Shown one piece after another: positions 8,320-17,081 of a DNA stretch of 64,000 bases. The position numbers and the translations under genes are program-made. The DNA is taken from NCBI RefSeq assembly GCF_002008165.1, contig NZ_MRDM01000029.1, positions 310,001 to 374,000 of the forward strand, read 5' to 3'. The notes under the pieces were generated by a model that saw only the letters and a program-made list of their open reading frames with translations, was not told the origin of the DNA and ran no database searches. Positions within the stretch are counted from its first letter, which is position 1, and each line of letters begins with the position of its first letter. The DNA comes from Rhizobium laguerreae (lineage in GTDB: Bacteria > Pseudomonadota > Alphaproteobacteria > Rhizobiales > Rhizobiaceae).

Positions 8320-9000
8320 ATGCTGCCCTGGATCCAGCTCGATTCCGCGACCATTCCCGGTGAAAACGGCGAATTGCGGCTGAAGCGGCGCGGCAGCGAG
8401 TTTTCGATCATGCTCGGCGCCAACGAGCTGATGAACAGCCGCCTCAGCGGCTCGGAGGAGGCGCTGGCGACCCTTTCCTGGGATCGGATCAAAACGCATC
8501 CGAAGCCGCGGATCCTGATCGGCGGCCTCGGCATGGGCTTTACCCTGCGCGCCGCTCTCGCCGTCCTCCCGGAAGATGCCGGCGTCACCGTCGCCGAACT
8601 GGTGCCGGCCGTGGTCGCCTGGGCACGCGGGCCGATGGCCGAGGTCTTCAAGGGCTGTCTCGACGACCCGCGCGTCGGTATCCACCAGGGCGATGTCGGC
8701 GAGGCGATCCGTTCCGGTAAAGGCGCCTATGACGCCATCCTGCTCGATGTCGATAATGGCCCTGATGGCCTGACCCGCAAATCCAACGACCGGCTCTACG
8801 ATTTCGCTGGCCTTCGCGCCGCCGGCGACGCGTTGCGCCCCGGCGGCGTGCTCGCCGTCTGGTCGTCCGGTCCGGACCCCGATTTCACCCGACGTCTCAA
8901 GGGCAGCGGTTTTGCCGTCGATGTGGTCAACACGCGCGCCAACGGCAAACGCGGCGGCGCCCGCCACGTCATCTGGCTGGCCGTCAAACCAGTGAAATGA
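8320..9000 (+). CDS. Spermidine-synthase-like / class I methyltransferase-fold protein
   Basis: A 226-residue protein with a Rossmann methyltransferase fold of the spermine/spermidine synthase-like group. The nucleotide-binding motif is ILIGGLGMGFTLRAAL, about residues 63-78. It is followed by the acidic strand VTVAELVPAVVAWARG and a late DAILLDVDNGPDGL block where SpeE proteins carry the catalytic Asp. The usual N-terminal beta-barrel of SpeE is short here, so polyamine synthesis is not certain. It lies 70 bp after the transporter operon on the same strand and may be cotranscribed or have its own promoter; no functional link is evident. Confidence 0.75.
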   Translation: MLPWIQLDSATIPGENGELRLKRRGSEFSIMLGANELMNSRLSGSEEALATLSWDRIKTHPKPRILIGGLGMGFTLRAALAVLPEDAGVTVAELVPAVVAWARGPMAEVFKGCLDDPRVGIHQGDVGEAIRSGKGAYDAILLDVDNGPDGLTRKSNDRLYDFAGLRAAGDALRPGGVLAVWSSGPDPDFTRRLKGSGFAVDVVNTRANGKRGGARHVIWLAVKPVK

Positions 9001-9003
9001 CGC

Positions 9004-9795
9004 TCAAGCAGACGCGATCCTGCGGGCGGCATTGATGGCGCGGCGAGCGCCGGAGCGCAGTTGCGCGGTCTCGGCACCGGCAATGACCAGATCGAAGCCG
9101 AATTTCAGTAGCTCGCCCGCCCGCTCGCCGTCGGCGGCGAAGGCGCAGGCGAATTTGCCATGGGCGCGGCAGCGCGAAACCGCATGCTGCATGGCGCTGT
9201 CGATCTCGGCGGCGTTCGGCGCAACCTGGTCGCCGTTCGAGAGTGCGATCGAAAGGTCGGAGGGGCCGATGAAGATACCGTCGATGCCGGCAACGCCGAG
9301 GATACCGTCAATCGCCTCGAGTGCCGCCCGGGTCTCGATCATGGCGATGGCGACGGTCAGCGCGTTGGCGTTCTTCAGATAATCATCGGCCGACAGGCCG
9401 GTATGGTTGAGCGCCAGCGACGGTCCCCAGCTGCGTTCGCCGAGAGGCGGATATTTCGTGGTCTTGACGAAGGCTTGCGCGTCTTCGGCCGAATTGATCA
9501 TCGGCGCTATGATGCCGGAGGCACCGGCATCGAGCAGGCGCGAGGCGGACGCGAAATCACCGACCGGTATGCGCGCCAGCGCCGGCTTGCCGGCAAGCCG
9601 CACCTGGGCGACGGCATTCGCTGCCGAGGGCATGTCCCACATGCCGTGCTGCATATCCAGCACGATGGTGTCGAAAGCCTCCTGCGCCAGGTGATTGGCG
9701 AGCGTGGCGTCGGGAATACCGACCCAGGCGGAGATCATGCCGCCCCGGTGTTGCCTGATCCGGTCCGCAAAGCCGTCGATTTCAGCTGCGCTCAT
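9004..9795 (-). CDS. HpcH/HpaI aldolase-family protein
   Basis: A 263-residue (beta/alpha)8 class II pyruvate aldolase of the HpaI/GarL type. Such enzymes reversibly cleave 2-keto-4-hydroxy acids to pyruvate and an aldehyde, using a divalent metal. Visible landmarks are FDTIVLDMQHGMWD near residue 40 (base His), ALARIPVGD near 72 (conserved Arg), an ASGIIAPMINSAEDA metal/pyruvate region near 95, the RSWGPSLA loop, an AMIETRAAL metal-binding Glu region, and IDGIFIGPSDLSIAL near 175. The ATG has a GAGGAG box 7-8 bases upstream. The exact substrate is unknown. A remnant of another gene sits directly upstream (9806-9899). Confidence 0.87.
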   Translation of the reverse strand: MSAAEIDGFADRIRQHRGGMISAWVGIPDATLANHLAQEAFDTIVLDMQHGMWDMPSAANAVAQVRLAGKPALARIPVGDFASASRLLDAGASGIIAPMINSAEDAQAFVKTTKYPPLGERSWGPSLALNHTGLSADDYLKNANALTVAIAMIETRAALEAIDGILGVAGIDGIFIGPSDLSIALSNGDQVAPNAAEIDSAMQHAVSRCRAHGKFACAFAADGERAGELLKFGFDLVIAGAETAQLRSGARRAINAARRIASA

Positions 9796-9805
9796 GCCAT
9801 TCTCC

Positions 9806-9899
9806 TCAGTTCGACAGGCCGCCTGCGGCCAGATATTTCACCTTGAGGAACTCTTCGATGTCGAATTCCCTCAAAGCCATGCACGGGGTTGCCGGCTCA
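9806..9899 (-). pseudogene. Possible 3' remnant of a gene upstream of the HpaI-type aldolase
   Basis: The reverse strand reads about 30 codons of protein-like sequence ending FLKVKYLAAGGLSN and a stop that overlaps the ribosome-binding site of the aldolase gene. There is no recognisable start: the first in-frame ATG (9880) lacks a ribosome-binding site. Further upstream the frame runs into the end of the small membrane-protein gene. This looks like the tail of a deleted neighbour, but I cannot name its family. Chance translation of intergenic DNA is the alternative. Confidence 0.35.
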
Positions 9900-10100
9900 T
9901 CCTCTCCTGCGCAGCCGTGAAATAATGACCGTCACGGCGATCCCCGCTGCAGCCATGATGCCTCCCCAGAGAACCCAGATGCTTTGGTTGATCATGAAAC
10001 TGGATGCGGGATAGGGAAAATAACCGCTTCCCTGTGCGATCCAGATCAGCCCCAGGAGGATCATGAGCAGTCCAACGACGTATCCGACGGTTCGCGGCAT
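9897..10100 (-). CDS. Small two-helix membrane protein, unknown function
   Basis: A 67-residue protein beginning MPRTVGYVVGLLMILLG. It has one hydrophobic segment at about residues 5-22 and another near 40-60 (WVLWGGIMAAAGIAVTVII), and ends in a positively charged RLRRRG tail, so it is probably an inner-membrane protein. This ATG was chosen over one 45 bases further upstream because a GGGAGGG box sits seven bases before it. I do not recognise a family. Its 3' end abuts an apparent gene remnant. The LysR gene of the choline-sulfate locus is the next gene upstream on the same strand. Confidence 0.6.
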   Translation of the reverse strand: MPRTVGYVVGLLMILLGLIWIAQGSGYFPYPASSFMINQSIWVLWGGIMAAAGIAVTVIISRLRRRG

Positions 10101-10219
10101 GCTTCGGCCCTCCCTATGAATCGATGCCACAATGTCGATCGGCATCGGTCATGACAAGGCTTCTCTCCTGGGAGCGAACATATTCCGGATACGATGAGGC
10201 ACCGGCCTCGGGCCGAATG

Positions 10220-11122
10220 TCATATGCGGCCGACTTCATCCACCAGCCAGCTGCTGAGCCTCTCGCTGTGAATATTGGCCGATCGCGGCGGTATCAGCCA
10301 GTAACCGCGGTCGCGTGCCTCGAGCGGCGGCCCGGCTTCCACCAGCATTTGTGTGGAGAGAAGCGTATCGACCAGCCCCATCCAGCCGACCGCCACGCCT
10401 TGCTCGCTGAGAGCCGCCTGGACGACCAGCGAGTAGGTGTTGAAACTGACATCACCGCGGCCGGCGTGGAGATCGCGAGTTACGGAGAATTCGGCAAAAT
10501 AACTTCGCCAGTCGAACCAGGGAGATGGCGTCGGCGAATCGAGATGGATCAGGATCGCCTTGGCAAGCTGCTGCGGATCGTCGAACGGGCCGTTGCGATC
10601 GAGAAAGCCTCGCGTGCAGACGGGCACCACCTTTTCCTGCAGCAGAAGTGATCCGACGGCACCGAATTCCGCCTTTGTGCCGAAAACCACCGCCACATCT
10701 GCGTCGTCACGAAAGCCGGGCTCGAGCCGCTGCGTCGCGACGATCTGTATATCCGTTTCGGGGTGAAGCAGGCGAAAGCCATGCATGCGCGGGATCAGCC
10801 AGAGCGCTGAAAAGGCATAGTCGGTTCTTAGTCTGACGACCGGCCTTTGAGCCTCGGTGCGGAAACTGCGCGCCAGGGCATCGACGTCAGCAACCGTCTT
10901 GGCCGCGACCTGGAAAAGCCGTTCGCCCTCCGCGGTCAATTCGACGCCGCGGTGCTGCCGGCGCAGCAGGGCGACGCCGAACTGCTCTTCCAGCCGTCGG
11001 ATCTGATAACTGACGGCAGGCTGCGTGAGGCCGAGTCCTGCCGCCGCGGCCGAAAAGCTGCCGAGCCTTGCAACCTCAGCGAAGATGCGCATCCATCCCA
11101 GCTCAGGCCGGCGATCTGGCAT
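10220..11122 (-). CDS. LysR-family regulator divergent from choline sulfatase
   Basis: A 300-residue LysR-type regulator. The N-terminal winged helix-turn-helix reads FAEVARLGSFSAAAAGLGLTQPAVSYQIRRLE, residues about 14-46. An effector-binding domain follows, of the GcvA-like subgroup. The ATG at 11122 is preferred over a TTG 18 bases upstream because AAAGGGG lies five bases before it. It is divergent from betC (start 11266). A LysR subfamily is known to sit divergent to choline sulfatase genes and is named as the choline-sulfate utilisation regulator; the position here fits exactly. It probably controls betC from the 143-bp shared promoter region. Confidence 0.88.
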   Translation of the reverse strand: MPDRRPELGWMRIFAEVARLGSFSAAAAGLGLTQPAVSYQIRRLEEQFGVALLRRQHRGVELTAEGERLFQVAAKTVADVDALARSFRTEAQRPVVRLRTDYAFSALWLIPRMHGFRLLHPETDIQIVATQRLEPGFRDDADVAVVFGTKAEFGAVGSLLLQEKVVPVCTRGFLDRNGPFDDPQQLAKAILIHLDSPTPSPWFDWRSYFAEFSVTRDLHAGRGDVSFNTYSLVVQAALSEQGVAVGWMGLVDTLLSTQMLVEAGPPLEARDRGYWLIPPRSANIHSERLSSWLVDEVGRI

Positions 11123-11265
11123 AAAAACCCCTTTTGGCAAACATCAAAAAAAGCCATCTTTACAAGGAGGACGATAGTGGTTTTGATAAGATCTGCAAAT
11201 AGCAATGGGCGCCTCCTTCCAGCAAGATCGTCCCCAGCCTTTGAGACCACAGGAGACAATTTCGC

Positions 11266-12780
11266 ATGGCGCGTCCGAATATCCTCATCCTGATGGTCGA
11301 TCAGTTGAATGGGACTTTCTTTCCAGATGGGCCTGCCGAGTTTCTGCATGCGCCGCATCTGAAATCACTGGCGGAACGTTCCGTGCGCTTCACCAACGCC
11401 TATACGGCAAGCCCGCTCTGCGCACCGGCGCGGGCCTCCTTCATGTCCGGACAATTGCCGAGCCGAACCCGCGTCTATGACAATGCGGCGGAATTTGCCT
11501 CCGACATTCCGACCTATGCGCATCATCTGCGCGCTGCCGGATACCAGACCGCACTTTCCGGCAAGATGCACTTCGTCGGCCCCGACCAGTTGCACGGCTT
11601 CGAGGAGCGCCTAACGACGGATATCTACCCGGCCGACTTCGGCTGGACGCCCGATTATAGCAAGCCCGGCGAGCGCATAGACTGGTGGTATCACAATCTG
11701 GGTTCGGTCGCCGGCGCCGGCGTTGCCGAGATCACCAACCAGATGGAGTATGACGACGAGGTCGCCTACCATGCCGGCCGCAAGCTGTTCGATCTCTCGC
11801 GCGGTCATGACGAGCGCCCCTGGTGCCTGACCGTCAGCTTCACCCATCCGCACGATCCCTACGTCGCGCGCCGCAAATTCTGGGACCTCTATGAGGACTG
11901 CCCGGCACTTGACCCGACGGTTGCGCCGATTGCCTTCGAGCGGCAGGACCCGCACTCGCAGCGTCTGATGAAAGCCTGCGATCACGACGCTTTCGACATC
12001 AACGATGAGCAGATCAGGCGGGCAAGGCGGGGCTATTTCGCCAATATCTCCTATGTCGACGAGAAGATCGGCGACATTCTCGGCGTCCTGGAGCGGAGCC
12101 GCATGGCTGAAAACACGATCATCCTCTTTGCCTCCGACCATGGCGACATGCTCGGCGACCGCGGCCTCTGGTTCAAGATGAACTTCTTCGAAGGATCGGC
12201 CCGCGTTCCGCTGATGATCGCAGCACCCGGCTGGCAGCCCAGACGGATCGACCAGCCTGTCTCCACTCTCGACGTGACGCCGACGCTTGCCGGTCTTGCC
12301 GGGATCGATATTGCCTCGCTGAAGCCATGGACCGAGGGCGAGGATCTCGCAGCGCTTGCCGAAGCGACCGGCGGCCGCAGCCCGGTGCCGATGGAATATG
12401 CCGCGGAGGGTTCCGAGGCACCGCTCGTCTGCATCCGCGACGGACGATACAAGCTCTCGCTTTGCGACAAGGACCCGCCGATGCTGTTTAATCTCGAGGC
12501 CGATCCCCAAGAACTCGACAATCTGGCGGCCGACCCGGCCCATGCCGAGATCTTGGCAAGCATTGTCGAACAGGCCGGCCGACGCTGGAACCTTTCCGCT
12601 TTCGACGCAGCCGTGCGCGAAAGCCAGGCGCGCCGCTGGGTGGTCTATGCAGCGCTGCGCAATGGGGCCTATTATCCATGGGACTACCAGCCGCTGCAGA
12701 AAGCCTCGGAGCGCTATATGCGCAACCACATGGATCTGAACGTGTTGGAGGAAAACCAAAGGTTCCCGCGCCAGGAATGA
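11266..12780 (+). CDS. betC: Choline-sulfatase
   Basis: Choline sulfatase hydrolyses choline-O-sulfate to choline and sulfate, feeding glycine-betaine synthesis or sulfur/carbon supply. The 504-residue protein begins with the metal-binding ILILMVDQLNG. It carries the formylglycine motif C-A-P-A-R at Cys52 (SPLCAPARASFMSG) and then SGKMHFVG, HDPYVARRKFW and a FASDHGDMLGDRGLW metal-binding block near residue 285. The C-terminal choline-sulfatase domain (RWNLSAFDAAVRESQ) is diagnostic for this subgroup. No signal peptide, so cytoplasmic. betA, betB and betI, which accompany betC in some rhizobia, are not in this window. Confidence 0.94.
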   Translation: MARPNILILMVDQLNGTFFPDGPAEFLHAPHLKSLAERSVRFTNAYTASPLCAPARASFMSGQLPSRTRVYDNAAEFASDIPTYAHHLRAAGYQTALSGKMHFVGPDQLHGFEERLTTDIYPADFGWTPDYSKPGERIDWWYHNLGSVAGAGVAEITNQMEYDDEVAYHAGRKLFDLSRGHDERPWCLTVSFTHPHDPYVARRKFWDLYEDCPALDPTVAPIAFERQDPHSQRLMKACDHDAFDINDEQIRRARRGYFANISYVDEKIGDILGVLERSRMAENTIILFASDHGDMLGDRGLWFKMNFFEGSARVPLMIAAPGWQPRRIDQPVSTLDVTPTLAGLAGIDIASLKPWTEGEDLAALAEATGGRSPVPMEYAAEGSEAPLVCIRDGRYKLSLCDKDPPMLFNLEADPQELDNLAADPAHAEILASIVEQAGRRWNLSAFDAAVRESQARRWVVYAALRNGAYYPWDYQPLQKASERYMRNHMDLNVLEENQRFPRQE

Positions 12781-12798
12781 ACGAAAGGTGCTTCTGGT

Positions 12799-13659
12799 TT
12801 AAGCCGTCTTGCGCGCCGGCGCCTCGCGCAGGAAATCCTCGATGAATGCCTTTTGCAGCAGGATGCCGTCCCATTCGTCAGGGAAGAAGGGCGAGTCGTA
12901 GATCAGCGTGAAGGGACCGTCGTAACCGGCTCTCTCGCACATCTCCAGGCACCTGCGGTAATCCGCGGCATCGAGGCCGGTAACGCCATAATCGGCCTTG
13001 GCATGGCAGATTTCCGCCCGGCCCATGATATCGGCAAGGCCCTGATATTTCGCCGGCGCCGCCCAGTTACCGAGGTCGCCGTTGAGGCCGACCTTGCCGT
13101 CCAACCGGTCCAGCAGCCAGTTCATTTCGACCGGCGACGGCAGCAGGTCGAACCAGTTCTCGACGACGACACGCACGCCGCTGCCTTCGGCCTTTCCGGC
13201 CAGCCAGTTCAGATGGTGGGCGGCGCGGATAAGGTTTTCCTCCGTCGGTTTCTGTTTGCCGGCGATGACCCGCATCCTCTCAGCCCCGAGGGCTGCGGCA
13301 ATGTCGATCCACTCCGCCATCCATTCGACGTCGCGTTCGGCCGTCTCGGGATGGCTCGGATCGCCATCCTCGACGAGCAGCGTCTGGAACAGCACGTTCG
13401 AGGCCGCCATCGCGCCACGCAAGTCGCTTATATAGCCGACGTCGAGGCTCGGCAGATGGAAGGAACAGACCTCCAACCTGTTGATGCCGCGTGCCGAGAG
13501 CGCCGCCGGCACGTCGATCAGCGCCGCAGCACCGGGGCCATAGGGCTCTTTCGCAGCAGCACTTTTGTCAGGATCGGGACTATAGGCATGAACGGCGCCA
13601 AGCAGCCGATGCAGCGACCATGTCGAAACCGCGAAACGTCCGTTTTGCAAAACCTGCAC
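12799..13659 (-). CDS. Sugar phosphate isomerase/epimerase-family TIM-barrel protein
   Basis: A 286-residue protein of the xylose-isomerase-like TIM barrel superfamily (AP endonuclease family 2 fold). The frame shows VSTWSLHRLLG at the start, NRLEVCSFHLP near residue 60, and a VVVENWFD metal-ligand strand near 150. GLNGDLGNWA near 180 and ICHAKADYG near 205 are the usual Glu/Asp/His metal positions of the fold. It starts with GTG behind a GGAGGAAA box. It lies 29 bp after the amidase gene on the same strand, so the two are likely cotranscribed. The substrate is unknown; isomerase, epimerase and hydrolase activities all occur in the family. Confidence 0.75.
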   Translation of the reverse strand: MQVLQNGRFAVSTWSLHRLLGAVHAYSPDPDKSAAAKEPYGPGAAALIDVPAALSARGINRLEVCSFHLPSLDVGYISDLRGAMAASNVLFQTLLVEDGDPSHPETAERDVEWMAEWIDIAAALGAERMRVIAGKQKPTEENLIRAAHHLNWLAGKAEGSGVRVVVENWFDLLPSPVEMNWLLDRLDGKVGLNGDLGNWAAPAKYQGLADIMGRAEICHAKADYGVTGLDAADYRRCLEMCERAGYDGPFTLIYDSPFFPDEWDGILLQKAFIEDFLREAPARKTA

Positions 13660-13688
13660 TTGCTTTCCTCCGGGATCTCCTCATGCCA

Positions 13689-15083
13689 TCAATGGCAACT
13701 AAATCCCGGCGGTTCAATTGCCAATTCAAGCAAGACCGCCTCGGCCGCAAGGGCAATCCCCAGCAGCGCCTCATCGCGATGGGGGGTGGCCGAAAGCAGC
13801 AGTCCAACAGGCATGCCAGCCTCGCCCGTACCGCAGGGAATGGAAACGCCGCACCAGTCGAGGAAATTGCCGAGCGCGGTGTTGCGCAACGTCTTGTTGT
13901 TCGTCGCGAAGAACAGCTCGTCATCCTGCTCCAACGGCCCGATCGGCGGCGCGACATGGGCAACAGTCGGAAAGGCGAGCAGCCGATCGCCGACGAGGCG
14001 CTCGACATCGACGATCAGGCGGCTGCGCGCCTCGAGGATCGCCAGGTAATCGGGCAGCGTCGTCTTGCTTCCGAGACGGGTGCGCATGACGACACGGTGG
14101 TCCATGCTTTCCGCGTCCGGTCCTGCCAAGCGTTCGCGGTGAAGCGCGAAAGCCTCCGCCGTGACCAGCGGACCATATCTCGTCATCAGCTCGAATATCT
14201 CGTCGAAGGCGGGGATGACGATGCGGGCAACCTTGGCGCCCGCCTTTTGAAGACGTCCCAAAGCCGCCTCGAACGCAGCGACGACGCCGGCTTCAGCGCC
14301 ATCGAAGACGATATTTTCAGGCACGACGAGTTCCAGCCCTTGCAGGGGATGCGTGGCGACATCAGGCGCCGTCAAGCCGCGCATTGCCGCATCGATCCAG
14401 ACCGCGTCCCTGACGCTGCGGCAGAGCGGTCCCAGCGAATCCAGGCTCTTTGCCAGCGGATAGACGCCTGCCATCGTGTGGCGGCCGCGTGTTGCTTTAT
14501 AACCGACGATACCGTTGAAGGCGGCGGGAATACGCACCGAGCCGCCGGTATCGGTGCCCATTGCAACCGGCACCAGTCCGGCAGCGACGGCGACACCCGC
14601 ACCGGAGGACGAGCCGCCCGGAATGCGCGGGAGATCGAGGCTTCGCGGATTTACCGGCGTGCCGTAATGCGGATTGATGCCGAGGCCGGAAAAGGCGAAT
14701 TCGCTCATATTGGTGCGTCCGACGGCGACCATGCCCGCCTGCCTGAGCAAAGCGACGACAGCCGCATCGCGCTTGGCCGGCATCTCCTTTGCCAGAACGA
14801 CGGAGCCCGCCGTCGTCGGCAAGCCTTCGATGTCGAAAAGATCCTTCCAGGCAATCGGAATGCCGTCCAGCAATCCAAGCGAGCGCCCTTCCCGCAGACG
14901 TCGCGAAGAGGCGCGCGCCTCCTCCATCGCCCGGTTTTCGAGCAGTGTGGTGAAAACCGCCTTGTCGGCATAATTCGCGATGGAATCGAAAACCGCCTCG
15001 GCGACCTCGACCGGATCGGCCGCGCCACCTTGAATGAGGATGGAAAGTTGCGCGACCGACATCGCGCCGAAGGATTTGCTCAT
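13689..15083 (-). CDS. Amidase-signature family enzyme
   Basis: A 464-residue amidase of the Ser-cisSer-Lys class. The catalytic Lys lies in GIPIAWKDLFDIEG near residue 78, and the cis-Ser lies in the GGSSSGAGVAVAAGL region near 155-165. The nucleophile Ser is in MGTDTGGSVRIPAAF near 180. Length and ending are normal for the family. The ATG at 15083 was chosen because the family-conserved start (MSVAQLSILI-like) follows directly; in-frame ATG codons upstream lack homology-like sequence. It forms a two-gene unit with the TIM-barrel gene at 12799. The substrate cannot be told; aryl or alkyl amides and carbamates are both possible. Confidence 0.85.
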   Translation of the reverse strand: MSKSFGAMSVAQLSILIQGGAADPVEVAEAVFDSIANYADKAVFTTLLENRAMEEARASSRRLREGRSLGLLDGIPIAWKDLFDIEGLPTTAGSVVLAKEMPAKRDAAVVALLRQAGMVAVGRTNMSEFAFSGLGINPHYGTPVNPRSLDLPRIPGGSSSGAGVAVAAGLVPVAMGTDTGGSVRIPAAFNGIVGYKATRGRHTMAGVYPLAKSLDSLGPLCRSVRDAVWIDAAMRGLTAPDVATHPLQGLELVVPENIVFDGAEAGVVAAFEAALGRLQKAGAKVARIVIPAFDEIFELMTRYGPLVTAEAFALHRERLAGPDAESMDHRVVMRTRLGSKTTLPDYLAILEARSRLIVDVERLVGDRLLAFPTVAHVAPPIGPLEQDDELFFATNNKTLRNTALGNFLDWCGVSIPCGTGEAGMPVGLLLSATPHRDEALLGIALAAEAVLLELAIEPPGFSCH

Positions 15084-15322
15084 GGGACTATCCAGAAGAA
15101 AGATGTTCCTGTCTGGACTACCGCGGATCATTCCGGTGAACCAGAGCTTCACGATATTTTGCATTTATTGGTACGATTTTTTGAACACTGCGTTTGAAGA
15201 TCGCCCCTTCAATTGCCACGGTCGAAGACACACATGCTGCACGCATGCGGAAGCGGTTCGGCACGAGGGTGGGAGTTTGCTCTTAAGAGACCGGCGCCGC
15301 ATGTGTTGCAGGAGTAATTAAA

Positions 15323-15637
15323 ATGACAGATTGTGAAACTTTAAGCCGTCGCCAGGATATGGTGACCCTCCATGTAAAAGAGGACGAAACCGCCGGTTTA
15401 GGCGAGCGCGATTATGTAGATCATGTCAGCGCCCAGAAACTTTCGGCCTTCGAGCGCATTGTCGTGGTCGGAGCGCTGGTTCTCTTGAGCTTTGCGGGTT
15501 TTGCCGCATATTCTTCCGGCAATACGGACCCGATGACAACATCGGCCATTGCCGCCCCGGCCGGCGATAACGTGCCGCAGCATCCGGCCTACGGCCATTG
15601 CCGCGACAGCAGCCCCTACGCTGAGAGGGTTTGCTGA
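15323..15637 (+). CDS. Small single-pass membrane protein, unknown function
   Basis: A 104-residue protein with an AGGAG ribosome-binding site nine bases before the ATG. The first 45 residues are hydrophilic and acidic. A transmembrane helix follows at about 46-63 (IVVVGALVLLSFAGFAAY). The C-terminal half is probably periplasmic and carries two cysteines (YGHCRDSSPYAERVC). I do not recognise the family. The 239 bp upstream, divergent from the amidase gene, hold an AT-rich stretch near 15160-15190 that may include promoters, but no other gene. The DUF1810 gene starts 71 bp downstream. Confidence 0.65.
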   Translation: MTDCETLSRRQDMVTLHVKEDETAGLGERDYVDHVSAQKLSAFERIVVVGALVLLSFAGFAAYSSGNTDPMTTSAIAAPAGDNVPQHPAYGHCRDSSPYAERVC

Positions 15638-15708
15638 TAGCAAAACATATTGCCGGGCGTGGAAACCTTTGCCCAGGCTGCATCGACAGCAGGAAAAGGG
15701 AAAGGACC

Positions 15709-16149
15709 ATGGCCGGCGACATCGACTACAAGCTTCACCGCTTCATCGACGCCCAGAACGGCATCTACCAGCGGGCGCTCCTAGAGCTGAAAGCCGGACG
15801 CAAGACCTCCCACTGGATGTGGTTCATCTTCCCGCAGATCGCCGGTCTAGGCACGTCGGCGATGGCCGAAAAATATGCGATCCGCTCGGCGGAGGAAGCC
15901 GCCGCCTATCTCGCCGATCCCATTCTCTCAAGCAGGTTGTTGCGTTGCGTCGAGGCGATCCTATCGGTGAACGGGCGATCGGCGCACGAAATCCTGGGCT
16001 CACCCGACGACTTGAAGCTGTGCTCATCGATGACCTTGTTTGCCGCGATCAGCGATCACGGTTCGCCCTTCCACCAGGTGATCGAGCATTTCTATCAGGG
16101 AAAATTCGACGAACGGACGATGGAAATCCTCAGCGCCAGCACAGACTGA
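15709..16149 (+). CDS. DUF1810 domain protein
   Basis: A 146-residue protein matching the DUF1810 family over its whole length. It has the opening YKLHRFIDAQNGIYQRALLE, the family hallmark SHWMWFIFPQIAGLG near residues 37-51, then MAEKYAIRSAEEAAAYL and a C-terminal CSSMTLFAAI block. The ATG at 15709 is preferred to an earlier in-frame start at 15631 because the family starts here and an AAAGGA box precedes it. The function is unknown; members are cytoplasmic and often sit alone. Nothing in the neighbourhood suggests a role. Confidence 0.8.
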   Translation: MAGDIDYKLHRFIDAQNGIYQRALLELKAGRKTSHWMWFIFPQIAGLGTSAMAEKYAIRSAEEAAAYLADPILSSRLLRCVEAILSVNGRSAHEILGSPDDLKLCSSMTLFAAISDHGSPFHQVIEHFYQGKFDERTMEILSASTD

Positions 16150-16179
16150 TTTTATGCCGGTCGGCTAAAATCTGAATAG

Positions 16180-16368
16180 TTATCTGCCCGGTCTGCTCTC
16201 CAGCGTAGCAATTTCCTCGGAAATTTCGCTCAACCGCTGACGCAGATCGCTGTCGGTGCCGTCATCGACCTCTTCCTCGCCGAAACAATAGCGCGCATCA
16301 TGCAGCTCCAGCTTGGCTTCGAGCTCGGCGCGTTTGGCATATAGGCGTTTGAGATAGACGTAGTTCAT
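16180..16368 (-). CDS. Small coiled-coil-like protein, unknown
   Basis: A 62-residue protein beginning MNYVYLKRLYAKRAELEAKLELH. Heptad-like Leu/Ile spacing occurs in both halves (LKRLYAKRAELEAKLEL and LRQRLSEISEEIATLE), so a short antiparallel coiled coil is likely. An acidic linker (EEEVDDGTDSD) joins them. The ATG at 16368 has GGAGG seven bases upstream and is preferred over a longer open frame reaching 16437. No family recognised. It is convergent with the DUF1810 gene and lies downstream of the TetR gene on the same strand. Confidence 0.55.
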   Translation of the reverse strand: MNYVYLKRLYAKRAELEAKLELHDARYCFGEEEVDDGTDSDLRQRLSEISEEIATLESRPGR

Positions 16369-16450
16369 CTCCCTGCCTCCACATCGCCCTCGGGTTAGTG
16401 TCAAAACGGCATGGACGCGGTAAGGTTCCCCTCCCACACACTTGCGATGC

Positions 16451-17074
16451 TCAGGCGAAAGAAGCGATCGCCGCGTGGCAGGCTTTGGCGAAATGACCGC
16501 AGCAGCCGGCAGCGCCCATGGCCTGGCGGCTGACGCGCGCGCCTTCGAGCAGCAGCGTCAAAGTATCGGCAAGAAGCTGGGGTTCGCGCGCGCCGGCCGC
16601 CGAACAGAGCGCGGCCAGGCGATCACGCTGTTCGGCCTTGTGCCGCTCGATCATTTCGTGGGCTGGATGGCCCTCGCCCTTCAGCTCGATGGCGGCATTG
16701 GCAAGATCGCACCCGGCGGGCTCGCCGTTCAGACATTGCGCCCGCATCTCCACCCAGGCGTCTAGCTGGGCGCGCGGATTGTCGGGATAGGCCGATTCCA
16801 GATCGCGCCAGATGGCACCCGCCTTTTCGGAGGCGCGGCGAAGCGTCTCGCAGACGAGCTCGTCCTTCGAGCCGAAATGCCGGTAGAGCGTCATCTTGTT
16901 GGTCAGAGCCGCGTCGGCAATGGCATCGACGCCGATGCCGCGAATGCCGCGCTCGCGGAAAAGCTCCGAGGCGGTCGAGACGATACGCTCCCGCGGCGGG
17001 ATGCGATCTTCTGGAACGGCTGCGGGGATTTCATTCGAAGTTTCTGATTTTTTTGCGGACGTAGTCCTTGACAT
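16451..17074 (-). CDS. TetR/AcrR-family transcriptional regulator
   Basis: A 207-residue repressor. The N-terminal helix-turn-helix covers about residues 29-75 (RERIVSTASELFRERGIRGIGVDAIADAALTNKMTLYRHFGSKDEL), with the canonical TLYRHF recognition segment. The C-terminal ligand domain contains CDLANAAIELKGEGHPAHEMIERHK, a form seen in AcrR-like proteins of proteobacteria. The ATG at 17074 sits only eight bases from a strong dyad cluster at 17082-17118, so autoregulation is likely. The divergent 71-residue gene at 17202 is the other probable target. The inducer is unknown. Confidence 0.87.
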   Translation of the reverse strand: MSRTTSAKKSETSNEIPAAVPEDRIPPRERIVSTASELFRERGIRGIGVDAIADAALTNKMTLYRHFGSKDELVCETLRRASEKAGAIWRDLESAYPDNPRAQLDAWVEMRAQCLNGEPAGCDLANAAIELKGEGHPAHEMIERHKAEQRDRLAALCSAAGAREPQLLADTLTLLLEGARVSRQAMGAAGCCGHFAKACHAAIASFA

Positions 17075-17081
17075 CAATGTG

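Noticed and set aside
13491..15197. Forward-strand frame of about 570 codons over the amidase gene
   Set aside because: It is antisense to the amidase signature on the reverse strand and lacks any recognisable domain.
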